DNA of 64,000 nt from an uncultured Reyranella sp. (GCF_945957355.1 NZ_CAMFKM010000004.1:124001-188000); one strand, 5' to 3'; counted from the stretch's first letter, positions 16,512 through 28,471 are shown. Numbers and translations: made by a program. The notes: generated from the letters alone by a model not told the origin.

Positions 16512-18995
16512 GTGACAGATACTCTCTATGCCCTGCTGGCAATTGCGATGGTCCTGACCGTCGTGAGTGTATTGGTACCGCTCGCGGAACGGTTCCGCCT
16601 GCCGCATACCGTCCTGCTGGCCATTGCCGGCATGGGAATGGGCTTCCTGGGATCCTGGATCATCAGCGGCGGGCTCCATCTGGGGGTCCTGAGCGACGCG
16701 TTTGTCGGCCTCGACAAGCTCGAAGTCGGCACCGAGGTGTTCCTGCCACTGTTCCTGCCGCCGTTGCTGTTCACTGCGGGCCTGACGATCGACGTCCGCC
16801 GCCTGATGGACGAGATCCACGCAGTGCTCCTGCTGGCGGTCATCGCGGTGCTGGTCTGCATCGCCTGCGTCGCGGGCGTCGTGCATTTCGCCACCGGCAT
16901 GGACATTGTCGTTTGCCTGCTGCTGGGCGCGGTAGTCTCCACGACCGACCCGGCCGCCGTCATCGGAATCTTCCGCGATGTCGGCGCTCCCAAGCGGCTC
17001 TCGATCCTGGCCGAGGGCGAGTCCCTGCTGAATGACGCGGTCGCCATCGCGGCCTTCGGCCTGTTCATGGGTATCCTGGTGGCGCGAGCGTCGGGGGATT
17101 CCGCGATGCCGGCCGACCCGACCGCGGCCATCGGCGTGTTCCTGCGCGAATTCGTCGGCGGCCTTCTGCTGGGCTTTGCCATGGCGCGGGTGGCCATGAT
17201 GATCCTGCCGCGGCTGGGCGAGTCGGATGCCGCCATCGCCTCGGTCACGGTAAGCCTCACCTACCTCTGCTTCATCGTCGCCGACCGCTACATCCATGTC
17301 TCCGGCGTCGTCTCTGTCGTCATGGCCGCGCTTACGGTGGCGGCCTACGGGCCCACGCACCTCCATCCGCGCCAATGGACGGCGCTGCGCCAGGTTTGGG
17401 CCCAGCTCGAATTCTGGGCCAACTGCCTTATCTTCGTGTTGGCTTCGATGCTGGCGGCCGATGTGCTGCTGAAGATCAGCTGGCTCTACATTGGCGGCGT
17501 GCTCGCGGTTGCGGTCGGCGCCTTCGCCGCGCGCGCGCTGGTGGTGTTCGGCATGCTGCCGGTGCTCGAAACCCTGAAGCTCGTCCAGCCGGTCAACCGC
17601 CGCTACAAGGCGATCCTGGTCTGGGGCGGCCTGCGCGGTGCGGTGACGATCGTGCTGGCCATGGTCGCCAGCGGCAACGAGCAGCTTCCCGAGACGATTC
17701 GCGACTTCATCGCCATCTCGGCCGTCCTGTTCGTGCTCTTCACGCTGTTCGTGAATGCCACCACGCTCGGCCTCGTCATGCATATGTTTGGCCTGGACAA
17801 GCTCAGCCGCCTCGAGCTGGCGCTGCGCGACCGGGTGCTGGCGCTCTCACGGATCAACGTCGACCGGCATCTCCAACAGATCATCCGTCAGCACAACGAG
17901 CGCACGGACGGCTTTGCCGTCGACCCCGCTTCGGCCGGCGATCCTGCGGTCGAGCCGGTACCGCCGGACCTGGCCCTCGATCTCGAGGAGAGGGTCAAGA
18001 TCGGCCTGGTGACACTCTGCACCCGCGAAAAGGAACTCTATCTGGAGCAGTTCCAGCAGCAGATCCTGTCGCGCCGCATGGTGGCGATCCTGGCGGCAAA
18101 TGCCGACCGCCTGATCGACACGGTTCGCGACAAGGGCGTGCAGGGCTACCAGGAGTGGCTGCAGGAGATTTCGAAACCTAACTACGGCTTCCGGGTCGCG
18201 CTGTGGCTGCATCGGCGGTTCGGTTTCGAACGCATGCTGACAGAGCGTCTGGCCGATCGGTTCGAGATCCTGATGGTGTCGCTCAGCGTTCTCGGCGAAC
18301 TCGCCGTGTTCAATGCGAACTCCATTGCCGACCTGCTGGAGCACGATGCCGAGCAGCGCCTCGCGGAGCTGATCGCCACCCGACAGGCCGGCGTCGAGGG
18401 CGCATTGCGGGCGCTCTCGCTGCAGTATCCCGGCTACTCCGAATCGGTGCAGCAGCGACAGCTCGAACGCGCCGCGATTCGCTTCGAAGCGGAGGAGTAT
18501 GTCCGCCGGCTGCACGAGGGCATCATCAGCCGCGAGGTCTACAACGACCTCCGGGATCAACTCGCCGAGCGGCGCGGTGCCGTGAGCCAGCGCCCGCCGC
18601 TCGACCTCGGCCTCGAACTGCAGGCCATGATCGGTCGCGTGTCCCTGTTCGCGGCGCTGGACCGGGAGACCATCGTCCAAGTCGGCAAGCGGCTGCGCGC
18701 GCTCGTTGCTTTCCCGGGCGAGAAGATCATCCGGGTCGGCGGGCCGTCCGATGCCATGTACTTCGTCGCCGCGGGCGAAGTGACGGTCCATGCCCGGACG
18801 GTCACGGTGACCCTGAAGGAGGGCGACTTCTTTGGTGAGATGGGGCTCCTGAGCTCCCAGCCGCGCAATGCCGACGTCGTAGCCAACGGCTACTGCCACC
18901 TGCTGGTTCTCTACAAGAAGGACTTCGACCAGCTTCTCTCGCGTAAGCCGGAGGTGAGGGCGGCGATCGAGGAAGTCGCGGCCCGCCGCGCCTGA
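16512..18995 (+). CDS. CPA1-type Na+/H+ antiporter with C-terminal cyclic-nucleotide-binding domain
   Basis: An 827-residue membrane protein. Residues 1 to about 420 hold about 12 helices with CPA1 features: LFTAGLTIDVRRL, TTDPAAVIGIF and the ion-binding Asn-Asp in AEGESLLNDAVAI. A long cytoplasmic region follows. Residues about 695-810 form a CAP_ED domain with the cassette GDFFGEMGLLSSQPRNADV, where Glu and Arg would contact a cyclic nucleotide. It should exchange Na+ or K+ for protons and may be gated by cAMP or a similar ligand (inference). The start is GTG at 16512; the next ATG would shorten helix 1. Confidence 0.88.
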   Translation: MTDTLYALLAIAMVLTVVSVLVPLAERFRLPHTVLLAIAGMGMGFLGSWIISGGLHLGVLSDAFVGLDKLEVGTEVFLPLFLPPLLFTAGLTIDVRRLMDEIHAVLLLAVIAVLVCIACVAGVVHFATGMDIVVCLLLGAVVSTTDPAAVIGIFRDVGAPKRLSILAEGESLLNDAVAIAAFGLFMGILVARASGDSAMPADPTAAIGVFLREFVGGLLLGFAMARVAMMILPRLGESDAAIASVTVSLTYLCFIVADRYIHVSGVVSVVMAALTVAAYGPTHLHPRQWTALRQVWAQLEFWANCLIFVLASMLAADVLLKISWLYIGGVLAVAVGAFAARALVVFGMLPVLETLKLVQPVNRRYKAILVWGGLRGAVTIVLAMVASGNEQLPETIRDFIAISAVLFVLFTLFVNATTLGLVMHMFGLDKLSRLELALRDRVLALSRINVDRHLQQIIRQHNERTDGFAVDPASAGDPAVEPVPPDLALDLEERVKIGLVTLCTREKELYLEQFQQQILSRRMVAILAANADRLIDTVRDKGVQGYQEWLQEISKPNYGFRVALWLHRRFGFERMLTERLADRFEILMVSLSVLGELAVFNANSIADLLEHDAEQRLAELIATRQAGVEGALRALSLQYPGYSESVQQRQLERAAIRFEAEEYVRRLHEGIISREVYNDLRDQLAERRGAVSQRPPLDLGLELQAMIGRVSLFAALDRETIVQVGKRLRALVAFPGEKIIRVGGPSDAMYFVAAGEVTVHARTVTVTLKEGDFFGEMGLLSSQPRNADVVANGYCHLLVLYKKDFDQLLSRKPEVRAAIEEVAARRA

Positions 18996-19084
18996 CGCAG
19001 CCCCGACGGTTCGGTTGCTCGCGAAGGGCAAACCGGCTACCAACCGCGATTACCGCTTTGTTTCTGGCGTTTTGGAGTGCTGGG

Positions 19085-19402
19085 ATGTCGCTCGACAAGA
19101 AGACGGTGGCGCGCATCGCGCGGCTGGCCCGTCTGAAGGTTCCCGAAGAGGAGCTGGCCCCGCTGGCCGGGGAGCTTTCGGGTATTTTTGCCTGGATCGA
19201 GCAGTTGAACGAAGTCGACACCAAGAACGTCGAGCCGATGTCGTCGGTCTCCGACGTGACGCTTCCGATGCGCGCCGACAAGGTCACCGACGGCGGCATC
19301 GCTGAGAAGGTGCTGGCCAACGCGCCGGGCGGTGCGGTCTACATCGACCCGTCGGACAAGAATGCCGGCGGCTTCTTCACCGTCCCGAAGGTGGTGGAGT
19401 AG
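19085..19402 (+). CDS. gatC: Asp-tRNA(Asn)/Glu-tRNA(Gln) amidotransferase subunit C
   Basis: A 105-residue GatC that stabilises GatA within the GatCAB complex, which makes Gln-tRNA(Gln) and/or Asn-tRNA(Asn) by amidating mischarged tRNA. Typical segments are VARIARLARLKVPEEEL and EPMSSVSDVTLPMRAD. gatA follows 3 bp later in the same operon. Length and start are as in the family. Confidence 0.96.
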   Translation: MSLDKKTVARIARLARLKVPEEELAPLAGELSGIFAWIEQLNEVDTKNVEPMSSVSDVTLPMRADKVTDGGIAEKVLANAPGGAVYIDPSDKNAGGFFTVPKVVE

Positions 19403-19405
19403 ACG

Positions 19406-20878
<1,473 letters not shown>

Positions 20879-20976
20879 TCGCGCGGCGGCGACAGGGCCG
20901 CTGTCACATGTCAGTCTTCCGTCACGAAACCGTCACGCCTCTCGAATAGGCGGACGGATGAATGAGGGGGATTGCA

Positions 20977-21958
20977 ATGAACACGAAGACGGGGCCGGCG
21001 CGCCGCGCCGTTCTGGCAGGGGCCGTCGCGGCGCCTTTCCTGGCGGGCGTGGCCCGGGCGCAGGCGTGGCCCGCGCGGTCGATCACGCTGGTCGTCCCTT
21101 TTGCTCCCGGTGGCGGGACCGACACCTTTGCGCGGCCCTTCGCCGCCAAGCTTTCCCAGGAACTTGGACAGCAGGTGGTGATCGACAATCGCGCCGGTGC
21201 AGGCGGGACCGTGGGCGCGGCCATGGTCGCCAAGGCGAAGCCCGATGGTTACACGTTCCTGCTGGGCTCCGTGCATCACGCCGTCGCGGTCACCGCCTAC
21301 AAGCAGTTGTCTTACGAGCTGGAAAAGGATCTGGCGCCGGTCACCAGCGTCGCCTCGGTGCCCGATGTTCTGGTGGTCTATCCCGGTATACCGGCGAAGA
21401 CGCTTCAGGAGTTCATCGCCTACTGCAAGGCGAATCCGGGCAAGGTGAACTACGGCTCGGCCGGGCTCGGCACGACCCGTCATCTCGCGGGCGAGATCTT
21501 CAACGAGAAGACGGGCGCCGGCATGACTCACGTGCCCTAAGGGGTCGGGACCGGCGACGGCGGCCTTGATCAGCGGTGAGGTGACGGCGGTCTTCGAGGG
21601 CCTCGGCAGTGCGGCCCCCTACATCCGCAGCGGCAAGGCGCGCGCGCTGGCGGTATTCACGGCAGAACGATCGCCTGCCTTTCCCGATATCCCGACGGCC
21701 GCCGAGGCCGGCTTGCCGGGCTTCGAGTCTCTTTCGTGGTATGGCTTGTGGGCGCCGTCCGGCACCGATGCCGCCATCATCGCCCGGATGCAGGCCGCGG
21801 TCGCGAAGGCTTTCGGCTCGGCCGACCTGAAGAAAGCCTGGGACGATCAGGGAGCGGCACCGGGAGGCGCGCCGACCGCGCGCTTCGCCGCCTTCGTGAA
21901 GGAAGAGATCGGCAAATGGGGCAAGGTCGTTCGCGACGGGAACATCAGGATCGAATGA
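20977..21958 (+). pseudogene. Frameshifted TctC-family (Bug) substrate-binding protein
   Basis: The 5' part encodes 187 residues of a normal TctC protein (twin-arginine signal, then SITLVVPFAPGGGTD, VVIDNRAGAGGT) and stops at TAA (21538-21540) right after MTHVP. The same protein continues in another frame from GSGPATAALISGE to the end at 21958. The family usually reads HVPYKGSGP here. The gap fits loss of two bases from a TAC-AAG pair, which creates the TAA. Start at 20977 follows GAGGGGG. It is likely a recent pseudogene because the rest is intact; a sequencing error is the alternative. Confidence 0.85.
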
Positions 21959-21962
21959 GCGG

Positions 21963-21981
21963 GGCTCCGGACGACGGAGCC
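21963..21981 (+). terminator. GC-rich hairpin after the tctC pseudogene
   Basis: A 7-bp perfect stem, GGCTCCG-GACGA-CGGAGCC, starts 5 bp after the pseudogene stop. Only a short GTTCC follows, with no real T-run, so this is a weak candidate terminator before the deacylase gene. Confidence 0.35.
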
Positions 21982-22114
21982 GTTCCGCCGTCCATCGGAT
22001 CGCAGGGCGAGCGGGAGCTTCCATGCCGGACCGGATGCCGGTATTCCGCGCTCATGCGCCTCTCGTGGGGGCACCGCTTGCGCTACACTTCCGGAAATTC
22101 CGGAGGAAACGAAC

Positions 22115-23830
22115 ATGGGCGAATTCGATCTCGTCGTGCGCGGCGGCAACCTTGCCGATGGCACGGGTGCGGCAATCCGCGAAGCCGACGTCGCGGTGAA
22201 GGACGGCAGGATCGCCGCCGTCGGCAGGGTGAGCGGGCGGGGCCGTGAGGAGATTGACGCAAAGGGCATGCTGGTCACGCCCGGCTTCGTCGACATCCAT
22301 ACCCACTATGACGGCCAGGCCACCTGGGATTCGTACCTGCAGCCTTCGAGCTGGCATGGCGTAACCACCGCCGTGATGGGAAATTGCGGCGTCGGCTTCG
22401 CGCCGGTGAAGATCGAGGACCGGCAACGCCTGATCGAGCTGATGGAAGGCGTCGAGGACATTCCCGGCGCTGCACTTGACGAGGGGCTCAACTGGTCATG
22501 GGAGTCGTTCGGGCAGTATCTCGACACGCTCGACGCCAAGCCGCGCGACATGGACCTCGGCGCGCAGCTGCCGCATGGCGCGCTGCGAGTCTTCGTGATG
22601 GGCGAGCGCGCGGCCCGCCTAGAGGAAGCGACCTCTGAGGAAGTGGCGCAGATGCGCGCGCTGACGGCGCAGGCGATGCGCGATGGCGCGCTGGGCTTCT
22701 CGACCTCGCGCACGCTGAACCATCGCACGGTCAAGGGCGATCCCACGCCGTCGCTGCGTGCTTCAGAAGAAGAGCTCCTCGGCATCGCGCTCGGCATGAA
22801 GGATGCCGGCCGCGGCGTCATCGAGTTCATCTCCGACTTCAACACGCCCAATCCCGAAAGCGAATTCGAGATGCTCGACCGGTTGCTCACCGCATCCGGC
22901 CGCCCGTTCTCGGTGTCGCTGGCGCAGCGCCATTCGCGGCCCGACGGCTGGCGCCGACTGCTCGGCCTTGTCGAGGGGCTGGTCGCCAAGGGGCACAGCG
23001 CCAAGGCGCAGGTGGCGCCGCGCCCGATCGGGGTGCTGCAGGGCCTGCAGGCGAGCCGCATTCCGTTCTCGATGTGCGCCGCCTACAAGGAGATCCAGAG
23101 CAAGTCGGTGGAAGAGCGGCTCGCGATCATGCGCGATCCCACCTTCCGCGCCCGCATCCTGAAGGAGAGCAACGAGCCCATGCGCTCGGAGATGGCGCAG
23201 CGCCTCACCGACTTCGACCGCATGTTCCCGCTGGGCGATCCACCCAACTACGAGCCGCCGCAGGAGAGTTCGTTCGGCGCCCGTGCCGCACGTGAGGGCC
23301 GTGATCCGCGCGAGCTGATCTACGACTATCTGATCGAGGGCGAGGGCCGGAATTTCATCTTCGCGCCTTTCGCGAACTATGCCGCCTACAATCTCGACTG
23401 CTGCAGCGAGATGATGCAGAGCCCGCACACGCTGATCGGCCTCGGTGACGGCGGCGCGCACGTCGGCCTGATCTCCGACGGCTCCTATCCGACCTACCTG
23501 CTCCAGCACTGGGGCCGCGACCGCAAGCAGGGCCGGCTCGACGTGTCGTGGCTGGTGAAGCGGCACACGCACGATAATGCCAAGGCCGTGGGCCTCGGCG
23601 ATCGCGGCGTCGTGGCGGTCGGCAAGAAGGCCGATCTCAACGTCATCGACTTCGACAGGCTCCGCGTCGAGGCCCCGATCATGAAGTGGGACCTGCCGGC
23701 CGGCGGCAAGCGCCTGCTGCAGCGGGCGACCGGCTACCGGGCGACCATCGTGTCAGGGCAGGTCACGTATCGTGACGGCGAGGCGACCGGCGCGTTGCCG
23801 GGCCGCCTGGTGCGTGGCGCGCGAGCCTAG
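22115..23830 (+). CDS. N-acyl-D-amino-acid deacylase / D-aminoacylase family amidohydrolase
   Basis: A 571-residue cytoplasmic amidohydrolase of the D-aminoacylase type. It opens with DLVVRGGNLADGTG, has the metal HxH in VDIHTHYDGQ, then AVMGNCGVGFAP, and later the metal aspartate region GLGDGGAHVGLISD. It would hydrolyse N-acylated D-amino acids or related amides. CGGAGGAAACGAAC gives a strong ribosome site for the ATG at 22115. It is paralogous to the gene at 54774 (shared VEDIP and NCG motifs). It lies in the islet that splits gatCA from gatB, between two tctC genes. Confidence 0.87.
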   Translation: MGEFDLVVRGGNLADGTGAAIREADVAVKDGRIAAVGRVSGRGREEIDAKGMLVTPGFVDIHTHYDGQATWDSYLQPSSWHGVTTAVMGNCGVGFAPVKIEDRQRLIELMEGVEDIPGAALDEGLNWSWESFGQYLDTLDAKPRDMDLGAQLPHGALRVFVMGERAARLEEATSEEVAQMRALTAQAMRDGALGFSTSRTLNHRTVKGDPTPSLRASEEELLGIALGMKDAGRGVIEFISDFNTPNPESEFEMLDRLLTASGRPFSVSLAQRHSRPDGWRRLLGLVEGLVAKGHSAKAQVAPRPIGVLQGLQASRIPFSMCAAYKEIQSKSVEERLAIMRDPTFRARILKESNEPMRSEMAQRLTDFDRMFPLGDPPNYEPPQESSFGARAAREGRDPRELIYDYLIEGEGRNFIFAPFANYAAYNLDCCSEMMQSPHTLIGLGDGGAHVGLISDGSYPTYLLQHWGRDRKQGRLDVSWLVKRHTHDNAKAVGLGDRGVVAVGKKADLNVIDFDRLRVEAPIMKWDLPAGGKRLLQRATGYRATIVSGQVTYRDGEATGALPGRLVRGARA

Positions 23831-23843
23831 AGAAGGTCGGATA

Positions 23844-23941
23844 CCTCCCCATTCAAATGGGGAGGTGCCCCGCAGGGGCGGAGGGGTCATGACCCCATCG
23901 CCCTCGTAAGACAAGGGCACTTCCCCCGTTGACGGGGGGAA
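23844..23941. repeat. Composite palindromic intergenic repeat cluster
   Basis: Between two convergent genes lie four consecutive inverted repeats: CCTCCCCATT-CA-AATGGGGAGG (23844-23865), GCCCC-GCA-GGGGC (23867-23879), GGGGTCATGACCCC (23883-23896) and TTCCCCCGT-TG-ACGGGGGGAA (23921-23941). The pattern resembles dispersed REP/mosaic elements of alphaproteobacterial genomes. It may also act as a two-way terminator or mRNA stabiliser. Its copy number cannot be judged from this window, where I see one copy. Confidence 0.65.
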
Positions 23942-23965
23942 GCAAGGCTCGATCGTCGATGGTGA

Positions 23966-24949
23966 CTAGTCGCCCTTGATGTCGTTGTCCTTGATGACCT
24001 TGAACCAGCGCTCCTGTTCGCTCTTCTGATAGGCGGCGAACTCCTCGGGCGAGGTCGTCAGGATTTCCATGTTGAACTGGTCGATGAATTTCTGCGTCAC
24101 GTCGGGCGCCTGCACCGCCTTCTTGATCTCGGCATGCATGCGGTCGACGATCGGGCGCGGGGTCCCGGTCGGCGCATAGACACCCCACCAGGAGTAGGAG
24201 GGGAAGCTCTTGACGCCTTGCTCGATGAGCGTAGGCGTGTCGGGCAGCGCCGGGGTGCGCTTCTCGCCGGTCACCGCGAGCGCGCGCACCTTGTTGGCGC
24301 GCACGTGCGGGCTGAAGGAGGTCAGGCTTCCGATGGCGACATCGGTGACGCCCGCCAGGATGTCCTGGTTGAGCGGCCCGCCGCCCTTGTAGGGGATCAG
24401 GTTGAGGTCGACGCCGTTCTCTTTCTTGATGAGGGTCATCAGCACCAGCGCCTGGCTGGCGCCGAGCACACCGACATTGACCTTGCCCGGCCGCGCCTTG
24501 GCGTCGGTGATGACCTCGGCGAAGGTCTTGTAGGGCCGGTCGGGGTGCGCGCAGATCGCCTGCGGCGTGCGGCCGATCAGCATGACGTTGAAGAGTTCGG
24601 AATCCTTGTAAGGCAGGCCCGACGCGAAGGCGGGATTGAGGATGTGGCTGTCGAAGGTCAGCATCCAGGTCTGGCCGTCGGGCGGAGCCTTGGCCGCGAT
24701 CGCCGAGCCGACCGCGCCGGTGCCGCCCGGCTTGTTGTCGACCAGGATGTTCCAGCCGGTGTTCTCGATCATCTTGGCCTGGATGATGCGCGCCACCGGG
24801 TCGGTCGAGCCGCCGGGCGGGAAGGGAACGATGATCCTGAGGGCTCCCTTGGGCCAGTCGGCGGCGGCCTGGGCGCGAACGAGGGCCGGCGCCCCCAGCG
24901 TGGCAGCCGCTGCGCCGACGAGCAGCGTACGGCGATTGAACGTCGTCAT
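23966..24949 (-). CDS. TctC-family (Bug) periplasmic substrate-binding protein
   Basis: A 327-residue exported binding protein with a twin-arginine signal (NRRTLLVGAAAATLGAPALVRA). Conserved family segments are LRIIVPFPPGGSTDPVAR, ILVDNKPGGTGAVG and LIPYKGGGPLNQDILAG. Bug proteins bind carboxylates, amino acids or amides in the periplasm, and many serve as sensors or shared receptors. No TctA/TctB permease genes are nearby. The neighbouring deacylase suggests an acyl-amino-acid ligand, which is inference. Confidence 0.88.
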   Translation of the reverse strand: MTTFNRRTLLVGAAAATLGAPALVRAQAAADWPKGALRIIVPFPPGGSTDPVARIIQAKMIENTGWNILVDNKPGGTGAVGSAIAAKAPPDGQTWMLTFDSHILNPAFASGLPYKDSELFNVMLIGRTPQAICAHPDRPYKTFAEVITDAKARPGKVNVGVLGASQALVLMTLIKKENGVDLNLIPYKGGGPLNQDILAGVTDVAIGSLTSFSPHVRANKVRALAVTGEKRTPALPDTPTLIEQGVKSFPSYSWWGVYAPTGTPRPIVDRMHAEIKKAVQAPDVTQKFIDQFNMEILTTSPEEFAAYQKSEQERWFKVIKDNDIKGD

Positions 24950-25128
24950 TGAAAGCCTCCCTGTGAATACGTCTTGTTTTGGCGTGCCGAAAATGGCCGC
25001 TCTTGCCCAAGCTTTTACTTCAGCCAGTTCGTCATCGGGTAGTGCGATCTTGTGCCGAAAATGTGGCGCAATGGCCCAGTGCGGATCGATCTTTTGCCAA
25101 GCGGCGCACCTTTGGCTATCTAGCCTTC

Positions 25129-26577
25129 ATGTCGCTCATCAAAGGTGAAACCGGCGAGTGGGAGATCGTCCTGGGGCTGGAAGTCCACGCCCAGGTGATT
25201 TCCGACGCCAAGCTCTTCTCCGGCGCGCCGACCGCGTTCGGGGCCGATCCCAACACCCAGGTGTCGCTGGTCGATGCCGCCATGCCCGGCATGCTGCCCG
25301 TGATCAACGAGCGCTGCGTGGAGCAGGCGATCCGGACCGGCCTCGGCCTCAACGCGAAGATCAATCTGCGCTCGGTGTTCGACCGCAAGAACTACTTCTA
25401 TGCCGACCTGCCGCAGGGCTATCAGATCTCGCAGTTCAAAGACCCCATCGTGGGCGAGGGATCGGTCGAGATCGACCTGCCGGACGGCAAGACGCGCACC
25501 ATCGGCATCGAACGGCTGCATCTCGAGCAGGATGCCGGCAAGAGCCTGCACGACCAGCATCCCAGCCAGACCTATGTCGACTTGAATCGCTCCGGCGTGG
25601 CGCTGATGGAGATCGTGAGCAAGCCGGACATGCGCACGGCGGACGAGGCCGCGGCCTACCTCACCAAGCTGCGCTCGATCGTGCGCTATCTCGGCACCTG
25701 CGACGGCAACATGGACGAAGGCTCCATGCGCTGCGACGTGAACGTGTCGGTGCGCAAGCCGGGTGGCGAGCTCGGAACGCGTTGCGAGATCAAGAACGTG
25801 AACTCGATCCGATTCGTCAAGCAGGCGATCGAGTACGAAGCGCGCCGCCAGGTCGAGGTCATCGAGGGTGGTGGCACGATCACGCAGGAGACGCGCCTGT
25901 TCGACTCCGGCCGCGGCGAAACCCGCTCGATGCGGTCCAAGGAAGATGCGCACGACTATCGCTACTTCCCGGATCCCGACCTGCTGCCGCTGACCTTCAC
26001 GCAGGACTATGTCGACCAGATCCGTGCGACGCTGCCGGAGCTGCCCGACGCTCGGAAGAACCGCTACATCAAGGATTACGGCCTCTCACCCTATGATGCG
26101 GGCGTTCTGACGGCCGAGAAGGCGACGGCGGAGTTCTTCGAAGCCGTTGCCAAGGGCCGCGACGCCAAGCAGGCCGCCAATCTGGTGACCGGCGATTTCT
26201 TCGCCATGCTGAACCGCCGCGGGGCCACCTTCGAGACTTCGCCGATCAGCGCCGCCAATCTCGGCAAGCTGCTCGACCTGCAGGCCGACGGCACGATCTC
26301 GGGCCGTATCGCCAAGGACCTGTTCGTCGCCATGGAGGAGACCGGCAAGGATCCGGCCGTCCTGGTCGAGGAACGCGGGCTGAAGCAGGTGACCGACACG
26401 GGCGCCATCGAGGCCGCCATCAAGGCGGTGATCGACGCCAACCCTGGCCAGCTTGCGGCCTACAAGGCCAAGCCCAGCCTGTTCGGCTGGTTCGTTGGCC
26501 AGGTCATGAAGTCGACCGGCGGCAAGGCCAACCCGAAGGTGGTCAACGAGCTTCTGAGAAGGGCGCTCGACGCCTGA
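25129..26577 (+). CDS. gatB: Asp-tRNA(Asn)/Glu-tRNA(Gln) amidotransferase subunit B
   Basis: A 482-residue GatB, the tRNA-binding kinase subunit that activates the mischarged aminoacyl group. Clear motifs are [13 protein letters not shown] at the start, [17 protein letters not shown], and the YqeY-like C-terminal tail domain (about 330-480). The ATG at 25129 is used because it begins the family's usual N-terminus; the longer frame has no support. It is transcribed alone, well away from gatCA. Its 3' end overlaps the convergent glucoamylase-family gene by 35 bp. Confidence 0.96.
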   Translation: MSLIKGETGEWEIVLGLEVHAQVISDAKLFSGAPTAFGADPNTQVSLVDAAMPGMLPVINERCVEQAIRTGLGLNAKINLRSVFDRKNYFYADLPQGYQISQFKDPIVGEGSVEIDLPDGKTRTIGIERLHLEQDAGKSLHDQHPSQTYVDLNRSGVALMEIVSKPDMRTADEAAAYLTKLRSIVRYLGTCDGNMDEGSMRCDVNVSVRKPGGELGTRCEIKNVNSIRFVKQAIEYEARRQVEVIEGGGTITQETRLFDSGRGETRSMRSKEDAHDYRYFPDPDLLPLTFTQDYVDQIRATLPELPDARKNRYIKDYGLSPYDAGVLTAEKATAEFFEAVAKGRDAKQAANLVTGDFFAMLNRRGATFETSPISAANLGKLLDLQADGTISGRIAKDLFVAMEETGKDPAVLVEERGLKQVTDTGAIEAAIKAVIDANPGQLAAYKAKPSLFGWFVGQVMKSTGGKANPKVVNELLRRALDA

Positions 26578-28471
26578 CGTCGGCCTCGACGTTGTGCGAG
26601 CCCGGTTCTGCCATCTCCGGGCCGCTGCCGGGACGTCGCGGCTTCTGGGGTTTTGCCGGAGACTGGACGTCCGAGCCCCTGGCTTTGGCCCGCTGGTCGG
26701 CAGGGCGGGCGGCCCTGGTCAGATTGAAAGCCGTATTGATCAAGGCGACGTGGCTGAAAGCCTGGGGGAAGTTCCCGACCAGTCGCCGGTTTCCGCAGTC
26801 GTACTCCTCGGCCAACAGTCCGAGGTCATTGCGAGTGGCGAGGAGCCGATCGAACAGGGCGCGTGCGTCGTCGTGGCGGCCGATGGAGATATAGGCGTCG
26901 GCCAGCCAGAAACTGCAGGCGAGGAATGCGCCCTCGCCGGGCCGAAGCCCATCGTCCGCTGCCGCCGTGTCATAGCGCAGGACGAATCCATCGACGAGCA
27001 ACTCGGTCGCGATGGCTTCGACGGTGCCGATGTAGCGCGCATCGCTGGCCTCGACGAAGCCGACCTGCGCCAGCAGCAGCAGACTGGCGTCGAGAAACGT
27101 CTCGCCGTAGGCCGCGCGGAAGGTGTTGCGGCTGGCGTCGAAGCCGTGCTCCCAGATCTCGGCGCGGATAGCGTCGCGTGTGCGGCGCCACCCTTCGACC
27201 GGGCCGGCAAGCCCATGCTGTTCGACCGCCCGGATCGCACGGTCGAACACGACCCAGGCCATGGCTTTGGAGTATGTGAAATGGAGGGGCGGCCGCCGCA
27301 TCTCCCAGATGCCATAGTCGGAATTCATCCACGACCGTTCGACGTGTTTCACGAGCTCCAGTTGCAGGGCCCAGCCGCTGTCCGTCGGCGCCAGAGCGCC
27401 CTCGCGGGCCTGTTCGAACGTGTCCATCAGCTCGCCGTAGACGTCGAGCTGGAACTGGCCGTGAGCGGCGTTGCCGATGCGCACCGGCTTCGAATCGAGA
27501 TAGCCGGGAAGCCATTCGGCCTCCCATTCCGCCAGTCGCCGCTCGCCCATGATCCCGTACATGATCTGCATGTCGGCCGGACTGCCGGCGACGGCCCGCT
27601 GCAGCCAGTCGCGCCATGCGCTCGCCTCGTCGTAGACTCCTGCGTTCATCAGGGCGAGCAACGTCAGGGTAGAATCACGGATCCAGCAGAAGCGGTAGTC
27701 CCAGTTTCGCGAGCCGCCCACCTGTTCCGGAAGCGAAGTAGTGGGGGCGGCAACGATGCCGCCCGTGGGTGCATAAGTGAGCGCCTTTAGGGTGATCAGC
27801 GACCGCTCGATGGCCTCCACATGCGGTCCGTCAGTCCGTGCAGTTCCGATCCAGTCGCGCCAGAATCGTTCGCAGTCGGCGAGCGCTTTTTCACAGTCGA
27901 CCGGTTCGGGTGGCGGCAGATGCGAAGGCCTGTAGCTGAGCGTGAACGGCACGGTCTGGCCCGCTTGCACCTTGAACATGGCGGAGGTTTTGAAGTTCTC
28001 GCCCCAGGTGGTGACGGGGGTGCGAAGGACGGCCATGTCGGGGCCGGCCACCGCGCGGAGAGCGCCGTCTTCCAGGCGGCTGACCCAGGGAATGGTCGCC
28101 CCATATCCGAAGCGCAGGACGAGCTCCATGCACATCGACACTTCCCCCTCGTCACCGCGCACCACGCGAATCAGGTCCGATGCCTGCCCGCGCGGAAGCA
28201 TGAAGTCGATCACCGTCGCAACTCCTTCCGCGGTCCGAAAGACTGTCTCGAGGATCAGCGTGCTTTTCCTGTAACGGCGCGTCACTTGGGCGGTCCCGCA
28301 CGATGTTGCAATCAGCCAGCGACCGTTAGACGGCTTTCCGACAAGGGCCGCAAAGCAGGCATCCGAATCAAAGCGGGGCCAGCACAGCCAGTCGATCGAG
28401 CCATCGAGTCCGACGAGGGCGGCCGTCTGACAGTCTCCGATAAGTCCATAATTTTCGATTGGAGCGCTCAT
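26543..28471 (-). CDS. Glycoside hydrolase family 15 protein (glucoamylase/trehalase-like)
   Basis: A 642-residue cytoplasmic protein. The N-terminal beta domain starts [20 protein letters not shown]. The (alpha/alpha)6 barrel follows, with [21 protein letters not shown] and later [18 protein letters not shown]. Characterised relatives hydrolyse trehalose or alpha-glucans to glucose. The last 40 residues are basic and unlike the family. The start overlaps the stop of the dehydrogenase gene upstream by 4 bp, so the two are coupled. The 3' end overlaps gatB tail to tail. Confidence 0.88.
   Translation of the reverse strand: MSAPIENYGLIGDCQTAALVGLDGSIDWLCWPRFDSDACFAALVGKPSNGRWLIATSCGTAQVTRRYRKSTLILETVFRTAEGVATVIDFMLPRGQASDLIRVVRGDEGEVSMCMELVLRFGYGATIPWVSRLEDGALRAVAGPDMAVLRTPVTTWGENFKTSAMFKVQAGQTVPFTLSYRPSHLPPPEPVDCEKALADCERFWRDWIGTARTDGPHVEAIERSLITLKALTYAPTGGIVAAPTTSLPEQVGGSRNWDYRFCWIRDSTLTLLALMNAGVYDEASAWRDWLQRAVAGSPADMQIMYGIMGERRLAEWEAEWLPGYLDSKPVRIGNAAHGQFQLDVYGELMDTFEQAREGALAPTDSGWALQLELVKHVERSWMNSDYGIWEMRRPPLHFTYSKAMAWVVFDRAIRAVEQHGLAGPVEGWRRTRDAIRAEIWEHGFDASRNTFRAAYGETFLDASLLLLAQVGFVEASDARYIGTVEAIATELLVDGFVLRYDTAAADDGLRPGEGAFLACSFWLADAYISIGRHDDARALFDRLLATRNDLGLLAEEYDCGNRRLVGNFPQAFSHVALINTAFNLTRAARPADQRAKARGSDVQSPAKPQKPRRPGSGPEMAEPGSHNVEADVRRRAPFSEAR

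Noticed and set aside
21530..21560. Programmed frameshift in tctC.
   Set aside because: There is no slippery heptamer or known precedent in this family, and two bases seem missing, which fits mutation better.
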